Part shown: one piece after another, positions 25,045-33,188 of the stretch
How positions within the stretch are numbered: position 1 is the stretch's first letter
Layout of the letters: each line of letters begins with the position of its first letter
Source of the DNA: Lentilactobacillus raoultii
GTDB lineage: Bacteria; Bacillota; Bacilli; Lactobacillales; Lactobacillaceae
Assembly (NCBI RefSeq): GCF_900411375.1
Contig: NZ_LS423000.1
Coordinates: 62,001 to 126,000, forward strand
Reading direction: 5' to 3'
DNA: 64,000 bases
Notes under the pieces: generated by a model
Databases searched by the model: none
The model's input: the letters and a program-made list of their open reading frames with translations, nothing else
What the model was told of the DNA's origin: nothing
Made by a program: the position numbers and the translations under genes

Positions 25045-26875
25045 TAGTACCACCGCTTTCACTGGCAAATGAGAGGATCAGTCCTGTTGCAACCGCGTTT
25101 CGAGGGCCTTCAATTGAGCGAATATTGCCTCGCCCTGCAACAAGGTTGTAATGTGATAATGCATCTGTTACCAACTGAGGAATTTCAAAATCTAATGCAG
25201 AGCCTCCAACAATGACAACAAAAGGAATATCTCGAATATTTCCAGTTGGACTTACATGTTGAAGCGCACGAATTGCATTTGTGACAAAAACCCGTTTTTT
25301 TGCAGTTTGTCGAACAATTTTAATTTTCTCAATGCTTAAATTTCCAGGAACTGGTTCATAACCATCTGGTTTAATAACAACCACTCGTGCAAAGAGATTA
25401 GCAGGTAATGGATTCTCAAAAAATTGAACCGAGCCATCTTCATGCCTAAGTTGAAATAGATTTTCAACTTTTGCCAATGGATAACGTTTAATATCTTCAG
25501 CAAGGTAAATGTCACCTAAACCAAGCTCAGAATTAATGATCATCGTCACCATATCACCGGCACCTGCTAAATGAATTGCAACCTTCTCATCTTTTTTATT
25601 GATAATGGAGGCATCTGTTGAACCAGCTCCAAGATCCAATATCGCCATCGGCTTATTTGTTCCGGGTGTCGTTAAGGCACCTAAAATGGCTGCTTCAGCT
25701 TCAGCCCCACCAATTTCAACTGGAACGTTAAGCTCCTTTTGGATAAGATCGGCAATTGCTTGCATTTGCAAGTGATCGGACTTAACCATTGCAGCAATCC
25801 CGACAGCTTGCTCCATTGAAAATTCTCCTGCAAGGCCTCCCTTGACTTTTACAGGCACAGAAGTATTAACTGCCAGCAAATCTTGAATGGCAATATCCTG
25901 ATTTTGTTTACCAGTAAGTTTGGCCATTGTTTGACGAACCTTTTCGAGCATCCCGCCAACGTTAGTTCCCGGTTCTCCCGTAATATCCTGAATCGTTGGA
26001 AACTCATTAATCTTGTTCATAATAGCTTCAGCACCTGCAGCAACATCTACTGAACCTTTTTTATCATTGCCAACGATCTGAATTGAGCCAGCCGGAATCA
26101 CTCGTGCTTTAACATCTCCAGCCGGTGTTTTGATGACAACAGCTGAACGATTACCAATTAGTGCACGGGCCACAGGAACAATGTTCTTGGTTTCGTCAGA
26201 ATTTAATCCAAACAAAGTGGCGATGCCATACGGATTTGAGAGTTGTGAGATTACTCTCCCACTTCCTGCTACTTCTACTGCTGCCAGCATGTTAATGGGA
26301 ACCTTATTAATTCCAGCAACTTCATCAACAATTGGAATTTTGTGCTTTAGTCGATTATCAACCAGCACTGCATCATCACTTTGAAGAATTGCTGCTGTTA
26401 TCTTATATCCGGCCTCAAAATAAGCATCAATAAGTTTGGCTACATCGGCAAAATCAATACTTTTAGGGACAACTAGAACGTAAGGACGCGATCGGTCCGT
26501 CTGTTTTAATAAATCCAATATTTTAACAGTGTAACCAACTCCCGTACCAATACCACCAGGTGTACCAGGATTATGACCAATCATTGTGGATTCAGTAATA
26601 ATGGTCTCAGTAATGGTTTCCATTGCAACGTCCCCAATAACAGGCGTTGCTTCGTTAATTCGGATAATATCAACATCACTAATTTCAGTGTGAGTACCGC
26701 TTAAAACACGATTAATTGACTTCTTGACACCAATTAAATTTTGCTTAGTTCCTTTAATCCCTGTCGTTTCCGAAATTCCAGAACCCAAAAAATTTACCTG
26801 CCCATTATCTGAAACGTCTGCTAATGCTACTTCGGTAGAGGAATTACCAATATCAACACCAATTACACGTTTCAT
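25034..26875 (-). CDS. pduG: Diol dehydratase reactivase large subunit PduG
   Basis: 613 residues. It starts MKRVIGVDIGNSSTEVALAD, an actin-like ATP-binding loop, and has GVGYTVKILDLL, DEVAGINKVPINMLAAVEVAG and a second phosphate loop AILDLGAGSTDASIIN near residue 415. VVIVGGSALDFEIPQLV near the C terminus is the adenosine segment. It is the chaperone-like ATPase that swaps inactive cyanocobalamin-type cofactor for adenosylcobalamin. It lies 18 bases after pduE and overlaps pduH. Confidence 0.96.
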   Translation of the reverse strand: MKRVIGVDIGNSSTEVALADVSDNGQVNFLGSGISETTGIKGTKQNLIGVKKSINRVLSGTHTEISDVDIIRINEATPVIGDVAMETITETIITESTMIGHNPGTPGGIGTGVGYTVKILDLLKQTDRSRPYVLVVPKSIDFADVAKLIDAYFEAGYKITAAILQSDDAVLVDNRLKHKIPIVDEVAGINKVPINMLAAVEVAGSGRVISQLSNPYGIATLFGLNSDETKNIVPVARALIGNRSAVVIKTPAGDVKARVIPAGSIQIVGNDKKGSVDVAAGAEAIMNKINEFPTIQDITGEPGTNVGGMLEKVRQTMAKLTGKQNQDIAIQDLLAVNTSVPVKVKGGLAGEFSMEQAVGIAAMVKSDHLQMQAIADLIQKELNVPVEIGGAEAEAAILGALTTPGTNKPMAILDLGAGSTDASIINKKDEKVAIHLAGAGDMVTMIINSELGLGDIYLAEDIKRYPLAKVENLFQLRHEDGSVQFFENPLPANLFARVVVIKPDGYEPVPGNLSIEKIKIVRQTAKKRVFVTNAIRALQHVSPTGNIRDIPFVVIVGGSALDFEIPQLVTDALSHYNLVAGRGNIRSIEGPRNAVATGLILSFASESGGTNGN

Positions 26876-26893
26876 AATAGGACTCCTATCGTT

Positions 26894-27421
26894 TTAATTG
26901 TCGCCTTTAAGCTTCTTGTTTTTTTCATAGTAAGCTGCTGCTTCTTCAAACCATCCGGCGCAAACTGGCGCATTATACTTGTTTCTTAATTCATCAGCCG
27001 TGTCTAATAAATCTTGTTTACTAGACCGATACGGTCGCAACGAATTGTACATTTCAAGTAATCGATCATCAGGAATTTTAGTTAATTCAGCAGCTCGTTG
27101 AAAATTCTTTTGAATTGCAGGTCGACCTGCATTTTTAGCAATCTCGCCTTGCATTCTTAACGTATCAGGAGTGATACGTAAATCTTTGGACGAAATATTT
27201 CCATTTTCGATATTTTCTAGTGTAATGTCGTTAATCGCCTTTCCTGTTGGCGATTTAATTTTATCGGGATGTTTAGCGTAGAGCGGGTAATCTTTGCGTC
27301 CAAGCTCTTCCGTAGAATTCGTCGATGAATCTGAATCTGGGTTTTGAGTTGACTGATTACTTGACTTACCATTTTGTAATTGTGATAAAATTTTAGAAAC
27401 CAAATCATCTACTTCAGCCAT
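26894..27421 (-). CDS. pduE: Propanediol/glycerol dehydratase small subunit PduE
   Basis: 175 residues. The core contains DYPLYAKHPDKIKSPTGKAI, ITPDTLRMQGEIAKNAGRP, RAAELTKIPDDRLLEMYNSL and YNAPVCAGWFEEAA, as in PduE/DhaE. Residues 1-17 (MAEVDDLVSKILSQLQN) form an amphipathic helix, and residues 18-40 are a Ser/Asn/Asp-rich linker. Small subunits of diol dehydratases carry such leaders, while cytosolic glycerol dehydratases lack them, so this favours a compartment-bound enzyme. Confidence 0.95.
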   Translation of the reverse strand: MAEVDDLVSKILSQLQNGKSSNQSTQNPDSDSSTNSTEELGRKDYPLYAKHPDKIKSPTGKAINDITLENIENGNISSKDLRITPDTLRMQGEIAKNAGRPAIQKNFQRAAELTKIPDDRLLEMYNSLRPYRSSKQDLLDTADELRNKYNAPVCAGWFEEAAAYYEKNKKLKGDN

Positions 27422-27445
27422 TATTGATGCCTCCTTTTTAACCTC

Positions 27446-28141
27446 TTAATCAAAATTTACCTCAATTTCTTCAGCTGGTTTTCCAACTACGACCTGTTTT
27501 GTTTCTTGAATGTGCATCAAGGCAGATAATGCTTGGTACTGTACACGAGCCATTTGATCATTAACCGTTGGGACTGGGTTAGGTGACATCCCCTTCGCAT
27601 ATTGAGCCGCATTTTTACCAATAGCTCGATAGGTTTCAAGGGTGAGAACAGGAGCTTGCGGAAATAACTCCAAGTTGCTTAACGGTTCTTGATCTTTTTG
27701 ATGAATGATAGTTGTTCCCTTTGACTGGATTGCTACCGAAATCCCAGAACCTGAAAGCTTATCCCCTTCAACTGAACAAAATGAGACATCGGAAGTTCGG
27801 TAAATTTTAACAACTCTGGCTTTTAGCCCTTCTTCTTCAATTCCTGCAATGACTTGTCGTAAAACGTCCTTGTGTGGAATTTTAGTCATTGTCCGAGTGA
27901 TAACTTCAGCAAACGCTGGTGCGACGGCAATCACAACTTCATCCTTTGAAAATCCAGGCTTTGCAATTCCAACATGTTTAAACCAATCGACTGGTTTGAT
28001 GTCTGATGAAGAACTAGCAGGTGCGGTAGCGGTCGCAGAATCGTTTTTACCAAATGAAATTGGTTGATCAACACCACCCACTTCACTTAATACATCTTTA
28101 ATAATATTTCTTAATAGTGTTTCATCAATTTCCTGACTCAA
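27446..28141 (-). CDS. pduD: Propanediol/glycerol dehydratase medium subunit PduD
   Basis: About 231 residues. Residues 1-20 ([20 protein letters not shown]) are the N-terminal encapsulation helix, followed by a Ser/Ala-rich linker and the body with [39 protein letters not shown] and [16 protein letters not shown], which contact the cobalamin nucleotide loop. The TTG at 28141 was chosen because AAAGGAGG stands seven bases upstream; a frame-opening TTG at 28159 would put that site inside the gene. Confidence 0.94.
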   Translation of the reverse strand: MSQEIDETLLRNIIKDVLSEVGGVDQPISFGKNDSATATAPASSSSDIKPVDWFKHVGIAKPGFSKDEVVIAVAPAFAEVITRTMTKIPHKDVLRQVIAGIEEEGLKARVVKIYRTSDVSFCSVEGDKLSGSGISVAIQSKGTTIIHQKDQEPLSNLELFPQAPVLTLETYRAIGKNAAQYAKGMSPNPVPTVNDQMARVQYQALSALMHIQETKQVVVGKPAEEIEVNFD

Positions 28142-28162
28142 GGCAAACCCTCCTTTCAACGT

Positions 28163-29839
28163 TTAAAAATCTGTTTTTTTCGGATCCATTGCCCAAGGCA
28201 CATCAGTAATCTTCTTCCAAGTATCTTTATCTTCCCAAACTCGGTAACCGGTGCCTGGCCCTTCATAATCGTTTGCATCATTAATGGCAGAAATACAATT
28301 CCAGTCTTTATCAAAAATTGCAGAGGTTTGAAGATAGTCACCGCAAACTTTTTGTTGAGCAAGATGAACAACTGCATTTGCGACATCGTCGAAGCCGTGA
28401 TCTTTTAATGCTTTAATGATGTCAATAACCGTTACCCCTCTTGACATTAAATCTTGAGCAGCCTTCATATCCTGGACCATATCGCGTTTTGGCATATCAT
28501 CAGAATTGCTAGCATAAGTAGCAGCCTCAACTTCTTCATCCGTAATTTCTGGTAGACCTAAACCATCAAAAACTGCTTGGATTACCTTAGCAGCCTTTTT
28601 TCGAATCTTAATCGCATCTTCTTCGTGGATTGGTAAAATACTGCCATTAACTGCCAGGTCTCGCTCCATGGAGCAGTAATCATCATAATCAAGAACATCC
28701 ATATTTGATCCTGCAAAAGTATTATCCTTATTTTCCTCTGCAGCGTATCCGGATGAAATATAGTCAGTCCCAGCAATGAATTGACCAATCATTCGTTCCG
28801 TTCGTCGAATATCAGAATGCGAAAATGCTTGGTCATTCCCTGAAGCGCATTCAACATCAAGCATCATACATAACAGATTTTCACCTAAGACTTCACGGAT
28901 ACCTCCAGGAACCGCACCCGGAATTCCAATACAACTAACACCACCATTTTGCAAGCCTTGAACACCTGAGCCTTTGGTAATGAAAATGCAACGGGCTTCC
29001 AAATAAAGCATCGACTTTCCTTCTGTATACCCCATCATAACTTCGGAGCCGGCACCAGAAGTAAATCTCATTTTCAGCCCACGTGAGGCATAACAGGAAG
29101 CTAAAAATCCTTTAGACCAAGGTGTATCATCACCATCTGTAAAGACTCGATCTGTTCCATAAACAGAAATTGTTTCAGCATAAGCAGTGAAACCACGCAT
29201 TCCTAAACTAAGCTCTTCCGATTCCTCAACAGAGCACTGCGTAATGACACCCGGTCGCCCAGTTTGTGAGCCAACCATAATTGCAATTGCATTCATTGGT
29301 GCATATCGGGCAACGGCTGTCGTCGTCTCTTGCTCAGGGAAGCCTCTTAAGGCTGCTTCAGCAGCATCAGCCGCAATTTCAACCGGGTTATCCAACGTGT
29401 TTGTAACATGACATTGCGTTGCAGGTGTTCGGCGAGGACGCATTTTTTGAGTTGCCATGATCATTTCTGCAAAATTCAGCTTACTGATAACCTCTTCTGC
29501 TTTTGCAGGTGTCATTGCAGTTGTTAAAGGAATAATTTTGCTTCGGGGAACATTGGGATCACAAAGCATATTTGCGATCTTAATGGAATCCATCCCCATT
29601 ACTTTTTCAGCATTTTCTAAATTAATGCCGTATTTTGCAATGTACTGATCAATTAGATCAAAATCTTCCTTCTTTTTACCATCCAGCTCAGTAACAACAC
29701 CATTTTCAATCTTAATGCTAGGCTTAGGATCATTTTTGCCCATCATCGCAACTAGGCCTTCATCATCCCATTGTTTAACAAATCCATCTAAATGAACCGG
29801 ACGCTTTTCAAGCTTTTCAAATCTTTTTTGTCGTTTCAA
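28163..29839 (-). CDS. pduC: Propanediol/glycerol dehydratase large subunit PduC
   Basis: 558 residues, the usual length. It has RFEKLEKRPVHLDGFVKQW, MRPRRTPATQCHVTN, ETISVYGTDRVFTDGDDTPW, GAGSEVMMGYTEGKSMLYLE and GVQGLQNGGVSCIGIPGAV, which line the TIM barrel holding substrate, potassium or calcium and the adenosyl group. It dehydrates 1,2-propanediol to propionaldehyde and glycerol to 3-hydroxypropionaldehyde; residues alone do not settle which is preferred. TTG start with GAGAGGAGG seven bases upstream. Confidence 0.97.
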   Translation of the reverse strand: MKRQKRFEKLEKRPVHLDGFVKQWDDEGLVAMMGKNDPKPSIKIENGVVTELDGKKKEDFDLIDQYIAKYGINLENAEKVMGMDSIKIANMLCDPNVPRSKIIPLTTAMTPAKAEEVISKLNFAEMIMATQKMRPRRTPATQCHVTNTLDNPVEIAADAAEAALRGFPEQETTTAVARYAPMNAIAIMVGSQTGRPGVITQCSVEESEELSLGMRGFTAYAETISVYGTDRVFTDGDDTPWSKGFLASCYASRGLKMRFTSGAGSEVMMGYTEGKSMLYLEARCIFITKGSGVQGLQNGGVSCIGIPGAVPGGIREVLGENLLCMMLDVECASGNDQAFSHSDIRRTERMIGQFIAGTDYISSGYAAEENKDNTFAGSNMDVLDYDDYCSMERDLAVNGSILPIHEEDAIKIRKKAAKVIQAVFDGLGLPEITDEEVEAATYASNSDDMPKRDMVQDMKAAQDLMSRGVTVIDIIKALKDHGFDDVANAVVHLAQQKVCGDYLQTSAIFDKDWNCISAINDANDYEGPGTGYRVWEDKDTWKKITDVPWAMDPKKTDF

Positions 29840-29857
29840 ATGAAATCCTCCTCTCGT

Positions 29858-30685
29858 TTATTTAATGTATGATGGAAAATCATTAACTGGTTTCTCACCC
29901 AATTCTGTCAATAATTTCAATCCAACTTCTCGTCCTGCCATAACAGCTTGGCGGACAGCACCTGATTCTCCACTGATATGGACCATTCCTTCATTGGAAA
30001 AACTTGTTCCGTGAGCAGGTGAAGCAATGGAAAGAACATTAACACCAGCTGTTTTAACAGCTGTATCCGCCATCACAATTCCAATTCCAGATGGTGCACC
30101 ACAAATCAATCCATATGCCTTTCCTTCAGGGGCATTAAACGCATAATGACACGCACCTGAAGCTCTAGCAGTAAACTGTAACTCTAAGTGACCGGCAGGT
30201 GAATTATAAACATCGCCGAACGTTCGACTTAAGTTATCGAGCGCAACGCGAATTGCCTGACGAGCATCTGAAGGATCATCACCACCGACAATAATCAGAG
30301 ATCCATGACCTGCACCACCTTTTGTATCTCGAGGCAGCTCAATATCAACAACTTCCATATTGGTTTGTTTTACAGCCTCATCCATCGCCATAATATGGGG
30401 GCCAGCACCAGAACGCGCACTCAGAATACCCAAAACAGGATACTTTTTAGTCACATGTAGCTTATCTAAGATTAATGGATCAACGCTTGGAATTACCATT
30501 CCAATTGTGTCTCCAATTTCTCGGGTACCAACAAATTCGGGAACCGTACTTGTTGAACTTAAAAAGTCGTTCATCTTTTGCCCTCCCAACGAATTTGGGG
30601 TTTGCTTTGAATCAATTTCTATTCCACGTTTTAACAATTCGGAAACAACTTTTTCAATAACGGCTTTTTCGTTAGTTTCTGTCAT
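29858..30685 (-). CDS. pduB: Tandem-BMC shell protein PduB, with internal start for PduB'
   Basis: 275 residues: an N-terminal extension (1-37, including a helix around VIEKVVSELLKRGIEI) and then two BMC domains (roughly 55-155 and 160-265) with GAGHGSLIIVGGDDPSDARQ and AHGTSFSNEGMVHISGESG. It forms trimers in the facets; the N-terminal extension links shell to enzyme core in Salmonella. The ATG at 30685 has a weak ribosome site, whereas an internal ATG at codon 38 has a very strong one, so both PduB and PduB' should be made. Confidence 0.96.
   Translation of the reverse strand: MTETNEKAVIEKVVSELLKRGIEIDSKQTPNSLGGQKMNDFLSSTSTVPEFVGTREIGDTIGMVIPSVDPLILDKLHVTKKYPVLGILSARSGAGPHIMAMDEAVKQTNMEVVDIELPRDTKGGAGHGSLIIVGGDDPSDARQAIRVALDNLSRTFGDVYNSPAGHLELQFTARASGACHYAFNAPEGKAYGLICGAPSGIGIVMADTAVKTAGVNVLSIASPAHGTSFSNEGMVHISGESGAVRQAVMAGREVGLKLLTELGEKPVNDFPSYIK
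30572..30587 (-). promoter_or_regulatory. Internal ribosome site and start codon for PduB'
   Basis: GGGAGGG at 30581-30587 (minus strand) lies six bases before the ATG at 30572-30574, codon 38 of pduB. Translation from here gives a 238-residue shell protein without the N-terminal extension, matching the known PduB/PduB' pair. Confidence 0.85.
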
Positions 30686-30702
30686 AGTCTTTAACCGTTA
30701 TT

Positions 30703-30996
30703 TTACTTTGAAGCTGGTGTTCCTGGTTTTGGTAATAATTTTTCAACATCAGTATGAGGACGTGGAATAACATAATTAGAAACAACCTCACCAATATTTT
30801 CTGCTGCTGTAACACCTGCATCGACTGAGGCTTTAACAGCACCAACATCACCACGAACCATGACTGTTACGAGCCCATGACCAATTTTTTCCTGACCAAC
30901 TAAAGAAACATTTGCTGCTTTTACCATTGCATCTGCCGCCTCAATTGACGCTACTAACCCTTGAGTTTCGATCATACCTAAAGCTTCTTGTTCCAT
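30703..30996 (-). CDS. pduA: Microcompartment hexameric shell protein PduA
   Basis: 97 residues with one BMC domain: [53 protein letters not shown] and [18 protein letters not shown]. It is a major facet protein whose central pore admits propanediol. It is the first gene of the operon, with TAGGAGG eight bases before the ATG. It is close to PduJ but ends with an extra Pro-Gly-Thr-Pro-Ala-Ser-Lys tail. Confidence 0.96.
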   Translation of the reverse strand: MEQEALGMIETQGLVASIEAADAMVKAANVSLVGQEKIGHGLVTVMVRGDVGAVKASVDAGVTAAENIGEVVSNYVIPRPHTDVEKLLPKPGTPASK

Positions 30997-31026
30997 GAGT
31001 GAAACCTCCTATAAATATTGAAAGTA

Positions 31027-31049
31027 CAATTCAATCAAAAAATGAATTG
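31027..31049 (-). other. Small hairpin in the pdu leader RNA
   Basis: CAATTCA (31027-31033) and TGAATTG (31043-31049) are exact inverted arms around a 9-base loop, between the pduA -10 and its ribosome site. It could stabilise the 5' end of the long mRNA; without flanking T run it is not a terminator. Confidence 0.4.
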
Positions 31050-31070
31050 CTTGTTCTTGAAAACACTTAC

Positions 31071-31076
31071 ATTATA
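31071..31076 (-). promoter_or_regulatory. pduA promoter -10 element (no -35)
   Basis: A perfect TATAAT on the minus strand, with a predicted leader of about 65-70 bases. At 17-18 bases upstream there is nothing like TTGACA, the expected form of an activator-dependent promoter next to an AraC-family gene. Confidence 0.6.
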
Positions 31077-31114
31077 AGATGTTATGAATCAAATATCTTG
31101 AGAAAATTATTTTT

Positions 31115-31145
31115 TTTATCACAATATAAGCAACTTTCATCACAA
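31115..31145. promoter_or_regulatory. Direct repeats 21 bp apart, candidate PocR binding sites
   Basis: TTTATCACAA at 31115-31124 and TTCATCACAA at 31136-31145 are near-identical direct repeats with a 21-base period, two turns of the helix, so a protein would see both on the same face. They lie about 40 bases upstream of the pduA -10. TTGTGATGAAA, as seen on the minus strand here, recurs upstream of pduF at 33292-33302. AraC-family activators commonly bind such repeats. Confidence 0.5.
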
Positions 31146-31178
31146 AAAAATGCAAATAAGATTAAATTTTGCAATTTC

Positions 31179-31192
31179 TGTAAGCGCTATCT
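31179..31192. promoter_or_regulatory. Catabolite-responsive element (cre) in the pduA-pocR intergenic region
   Basis: TGTAAGCGCTATCT agrees with the cre consensus TGWAANCGNTNWCA at all but the last base and has the palindromic AAGCGCT core. Its position upstream of both promoters fits CcpA repression of propanediol use in the presence of preferred sugars. Confidence 0.65.
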
Positions 31193-31287
31193 TGTTTTTC
31201 CTAGGGTCATGCGTTAGTATTAGAGTTAATTACAATATCTTGTTATTTAGCTTGATTATTTTTTCACAAGAATGGAGGTAACTATCC

Positions 31288-32364
31288 TTGCTTACCCAAA
31301 TTGACAAGAAATATGATTACTCTAAACTCTCTAACGAAGTTGAACTTTTTTCGAAAATCACACAGATTGAAACATATGTCTATCTCTCCGAAGGGGTTTT
31401 ACTCAAAGGCGGGGGTGTTTTCACAAGTGCTGATGATATTCAAAAAAATCTATCTTTTAAAAGAACTGAAACGCTTTCTATTTTTCCGGTTATTGTTAAC
31501 GATGATATTTTTGGATGCATTATTTGCAACGCAACCAGTGTCTCTCAAGAGCGCATTAACTTGACTAGGACTTATCTTGAAAATATTTTTAATTCGGTCA
31601 TCTCAGAAGAAAACAATGCTCATATTCAGATCTTGAATCCTTTAAACGAGCAAAGTATTTCAAGGCTACGAACTTTATCTCTTCTTTTTCGTCCTACGCT
31701 TGTTGGTATCAAAAAAGAAAAAAGCCCCTCTCATGGCAAAAATCAAGTGTCTGAATTAGCTGATAATAAAACCAGTATAAAGTGTGCATTGGATTATATT
31801 AATCAAAACATCAAACAACCACTTTCTCTAGAATCCGTTTCCCAAAACGTTTTTCTGTCGCCATCTTATTTAAGTAAAATTTTCAAAAGACAGTTACATG
31901 TTAATTTCATTAACCACATCAATATGCTAAAAATCTCCCTAGCTTGTAAAAAATTAATTACTACTGAAGAAAAAGTTAGCACCATCGCTAAACAAGTTGG
32001 TTGTTCTCAAACAAGTTATTTTTCGAAAGTTTTCAAGAGCCTAACAGGCGTAACACCTTTAACTTACAGGCGAAACAATCGATCGGTTGAAAAGATTTAC
32101 ACAATTCCTCATGATATTACGTGGAGCGACGATGATACGGTTTATGATGTCTCACGTCGTTTCTTCGAACGGCATAATATTCCTTACTCAGTTCAGATTG
32201 TCAATGGTTACCCTTATATCAACCAAATTGGAGAATTTGCTGATTCAGTTAACGATCGTGGCTGGATTTACACTATCGATTGTCGACAACCTACCAAATC
32301 AGCCAGCACTATTCCCGCCTCAAACAATTCCGTTATTCAATGGATTTATACCGCTTATAATTAA
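31288..32364 (+). CDS. pocR: PocR-type AraC-family regulator with a C-terminal DUF4430-like domain
   Basis: 358 residues in three parts. Residues 10-110 resemble a reduced PocR sensory domain (YVYLSEGVLLKGGGVF, IFPVIVNDDIFGCIICNA). Residues 165-262 are an AraC double helix-turn-helix (PLSLESVSQNVFLSPSYLSK and ISLACKKLITTEEKVSTIAK). Residues 283-355 are an added domain: VYDVSRRFFERHNIPYSVQ, GYPYINQIGEFAD, RGWIYTIDCRQ and SVIQWIYT follow the DUF4430 pattern, the domain assigned to the C-terminal part of transcobalamin and intrinsic factor. It starts with TTG eight bases after GGAGGT and diverges from pduA. It most likely activates pdu, and perhaps cob, genes. Confidence 0.85.
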   Translation: MLTQIDKKYDYSKLSNEVELFSKITQIETYVYLSEGVLLKGGGVFTSADDIQKNLSFKRTETLSIFPVIVNDDIFGCIICNATSVSQERINLTRTYLENIFNSVISEENNAHIQILNPLNEQSISRLRTLSLLFRPTLVGIKKEKSPSHGKNQVSELADNKTSIKCALDYINQNIKQPLSLESVSQNVFLSPSYLSKIFKRQLHVNFINHINMLKISLACKKLITTEEKVSTIAKQVGCSQTSYFSKVFKSLTGVTPLTYRRNNRSVEKIYTIPHDITWSDDDTVYDVSRRFFERHNIPYSVQIVNGYPYINQIGEFADSVNDRGWIYTIDCRQPTKSASTIPASNNSVIQWIYTAYN

Positions 32365-32402
32365 TTTCATACATGTTTACTCAAATGATGTTTATAAAAA
32401 CT

Positions 32403-32475
32403 AAAAGAGCCACTTGGAATTATGGATTTTAACAAGGAAATGAAAACTCAAAATCCAATTCTCAGTGGCTCTTTT
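32403..32475. terminator. Bidirectional terminator between pocR and pduF
   Basis: AAAAGAGCCACT at the left end and AGTGGCTCTTTT at the right are exact inverted arms; inside, TGGATTTT and AAAATCCA extend the structure. Both strands end in T runs, so it serves both converging genes. Confidence 0.85.
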
Positions 32476-32483
32476 AATTTATT

Positions 32484-33188
32484 TTATAACAAAAATTTAA
32501 TCGCAGCAGCGATTACGCCACCAACCAGCGGCCCACACATTGGAACCCAAGCATACCACCATTCGCCACTGCCACCATTAGGTACAGGCAAAATAGTGTA
32601 AGCCAATCGAGGTCCCCAGTCACGCGCTGGATTGATCGCAAAACCAGTTGTCGTTCCAAGTGAAGTCCCAATAACCAAAATTAACGTACCAACAATAAAG
32701 GGTTTAAGTCCCTGTGTAAAATCTCCAAGATTAAGTAAAATAAATACAAACGCAAAAGTAGCAATAACTTCAGATAAAAAATTGAATATGGGAGATTTAA
32801 TCGCAGGCCGCGTTGCAAAAATGCCAACTTGATTCCCGTTTGCTTCACCCTTACTTGCTTTAAAATGTGGTGTAAATTGTATAATTACCAATGCTGCTCC
32901 ACAAAAAGCGCCTAAAAACTGTCCTGCCAAATAAGGAATCACTTCAGACCATGGAAAAAAGCCAAAGATAGCAAAAGGAATTGTTACTGCTGGATTTAAA
33001 TGCCCTTGAGATCCTAATGCTCCCGCAACATACACCCCCATCGTAACCGCCAATCCCCATGAGGTACAAACGAAGAGCCAACTTGATCCCTTTGCATAAC
33101 TCTTATTTAAATTCAATCCCGCACCGGTTCCCGCACCTAACAGAATTAAAATCATCGTTCCAAAAAACTCACCAATAAAACCGTTCAA
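32484..33188 (-). CDS. pduF: Propanediol/glycerol uptake facilitator PduF (aquaglyceroporin)
   Basis: About 234 residues, six membrane spans and the two NPA half-helices: GHLNPAVTIPFAIFG near residue 65 and TGFAINPARDWGPRLAY near residue 185. The aspartate after the second NPAR is the mark of glycerol facilitators rather than water channels. It lets 1,2-propanediol or glycerol diffuse in. The TTG at 33188, nine bases after AAGGGAGG, gives the expected N terminus MNGFIGEFFGTM. Convergent with pocR. Confidence 0.93.
   Translation of the reverse strand: MNGFIGEFFGTMILILLGAGTGAGLNLNKSYAKGSSWLFVCTSWGLAVTMGVYVAGALGSQGHLNPAVTIPFAIFGFFPWSEVIPYLAGQFLGAFCGAALVIIQFTPHFKASKGEANGNQVGIFATRPAIKSPIFNFLSEVIATFAFVFILLNLGDFTQGLKPFIVGTLILVIGTSLGTTTGFAINPARDWGPRLAYTILPVPNGGSGEWWYAWVPMCGPLVGGVIAAAIKFLL

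Noticed and set aside
31027-31050. Hairpin in the pdu leader considered as a terminator or riboswitch
   Set aside because: Only seven base pairs without a T run and far too small for a known riboswitch; kept as a minor structure only.
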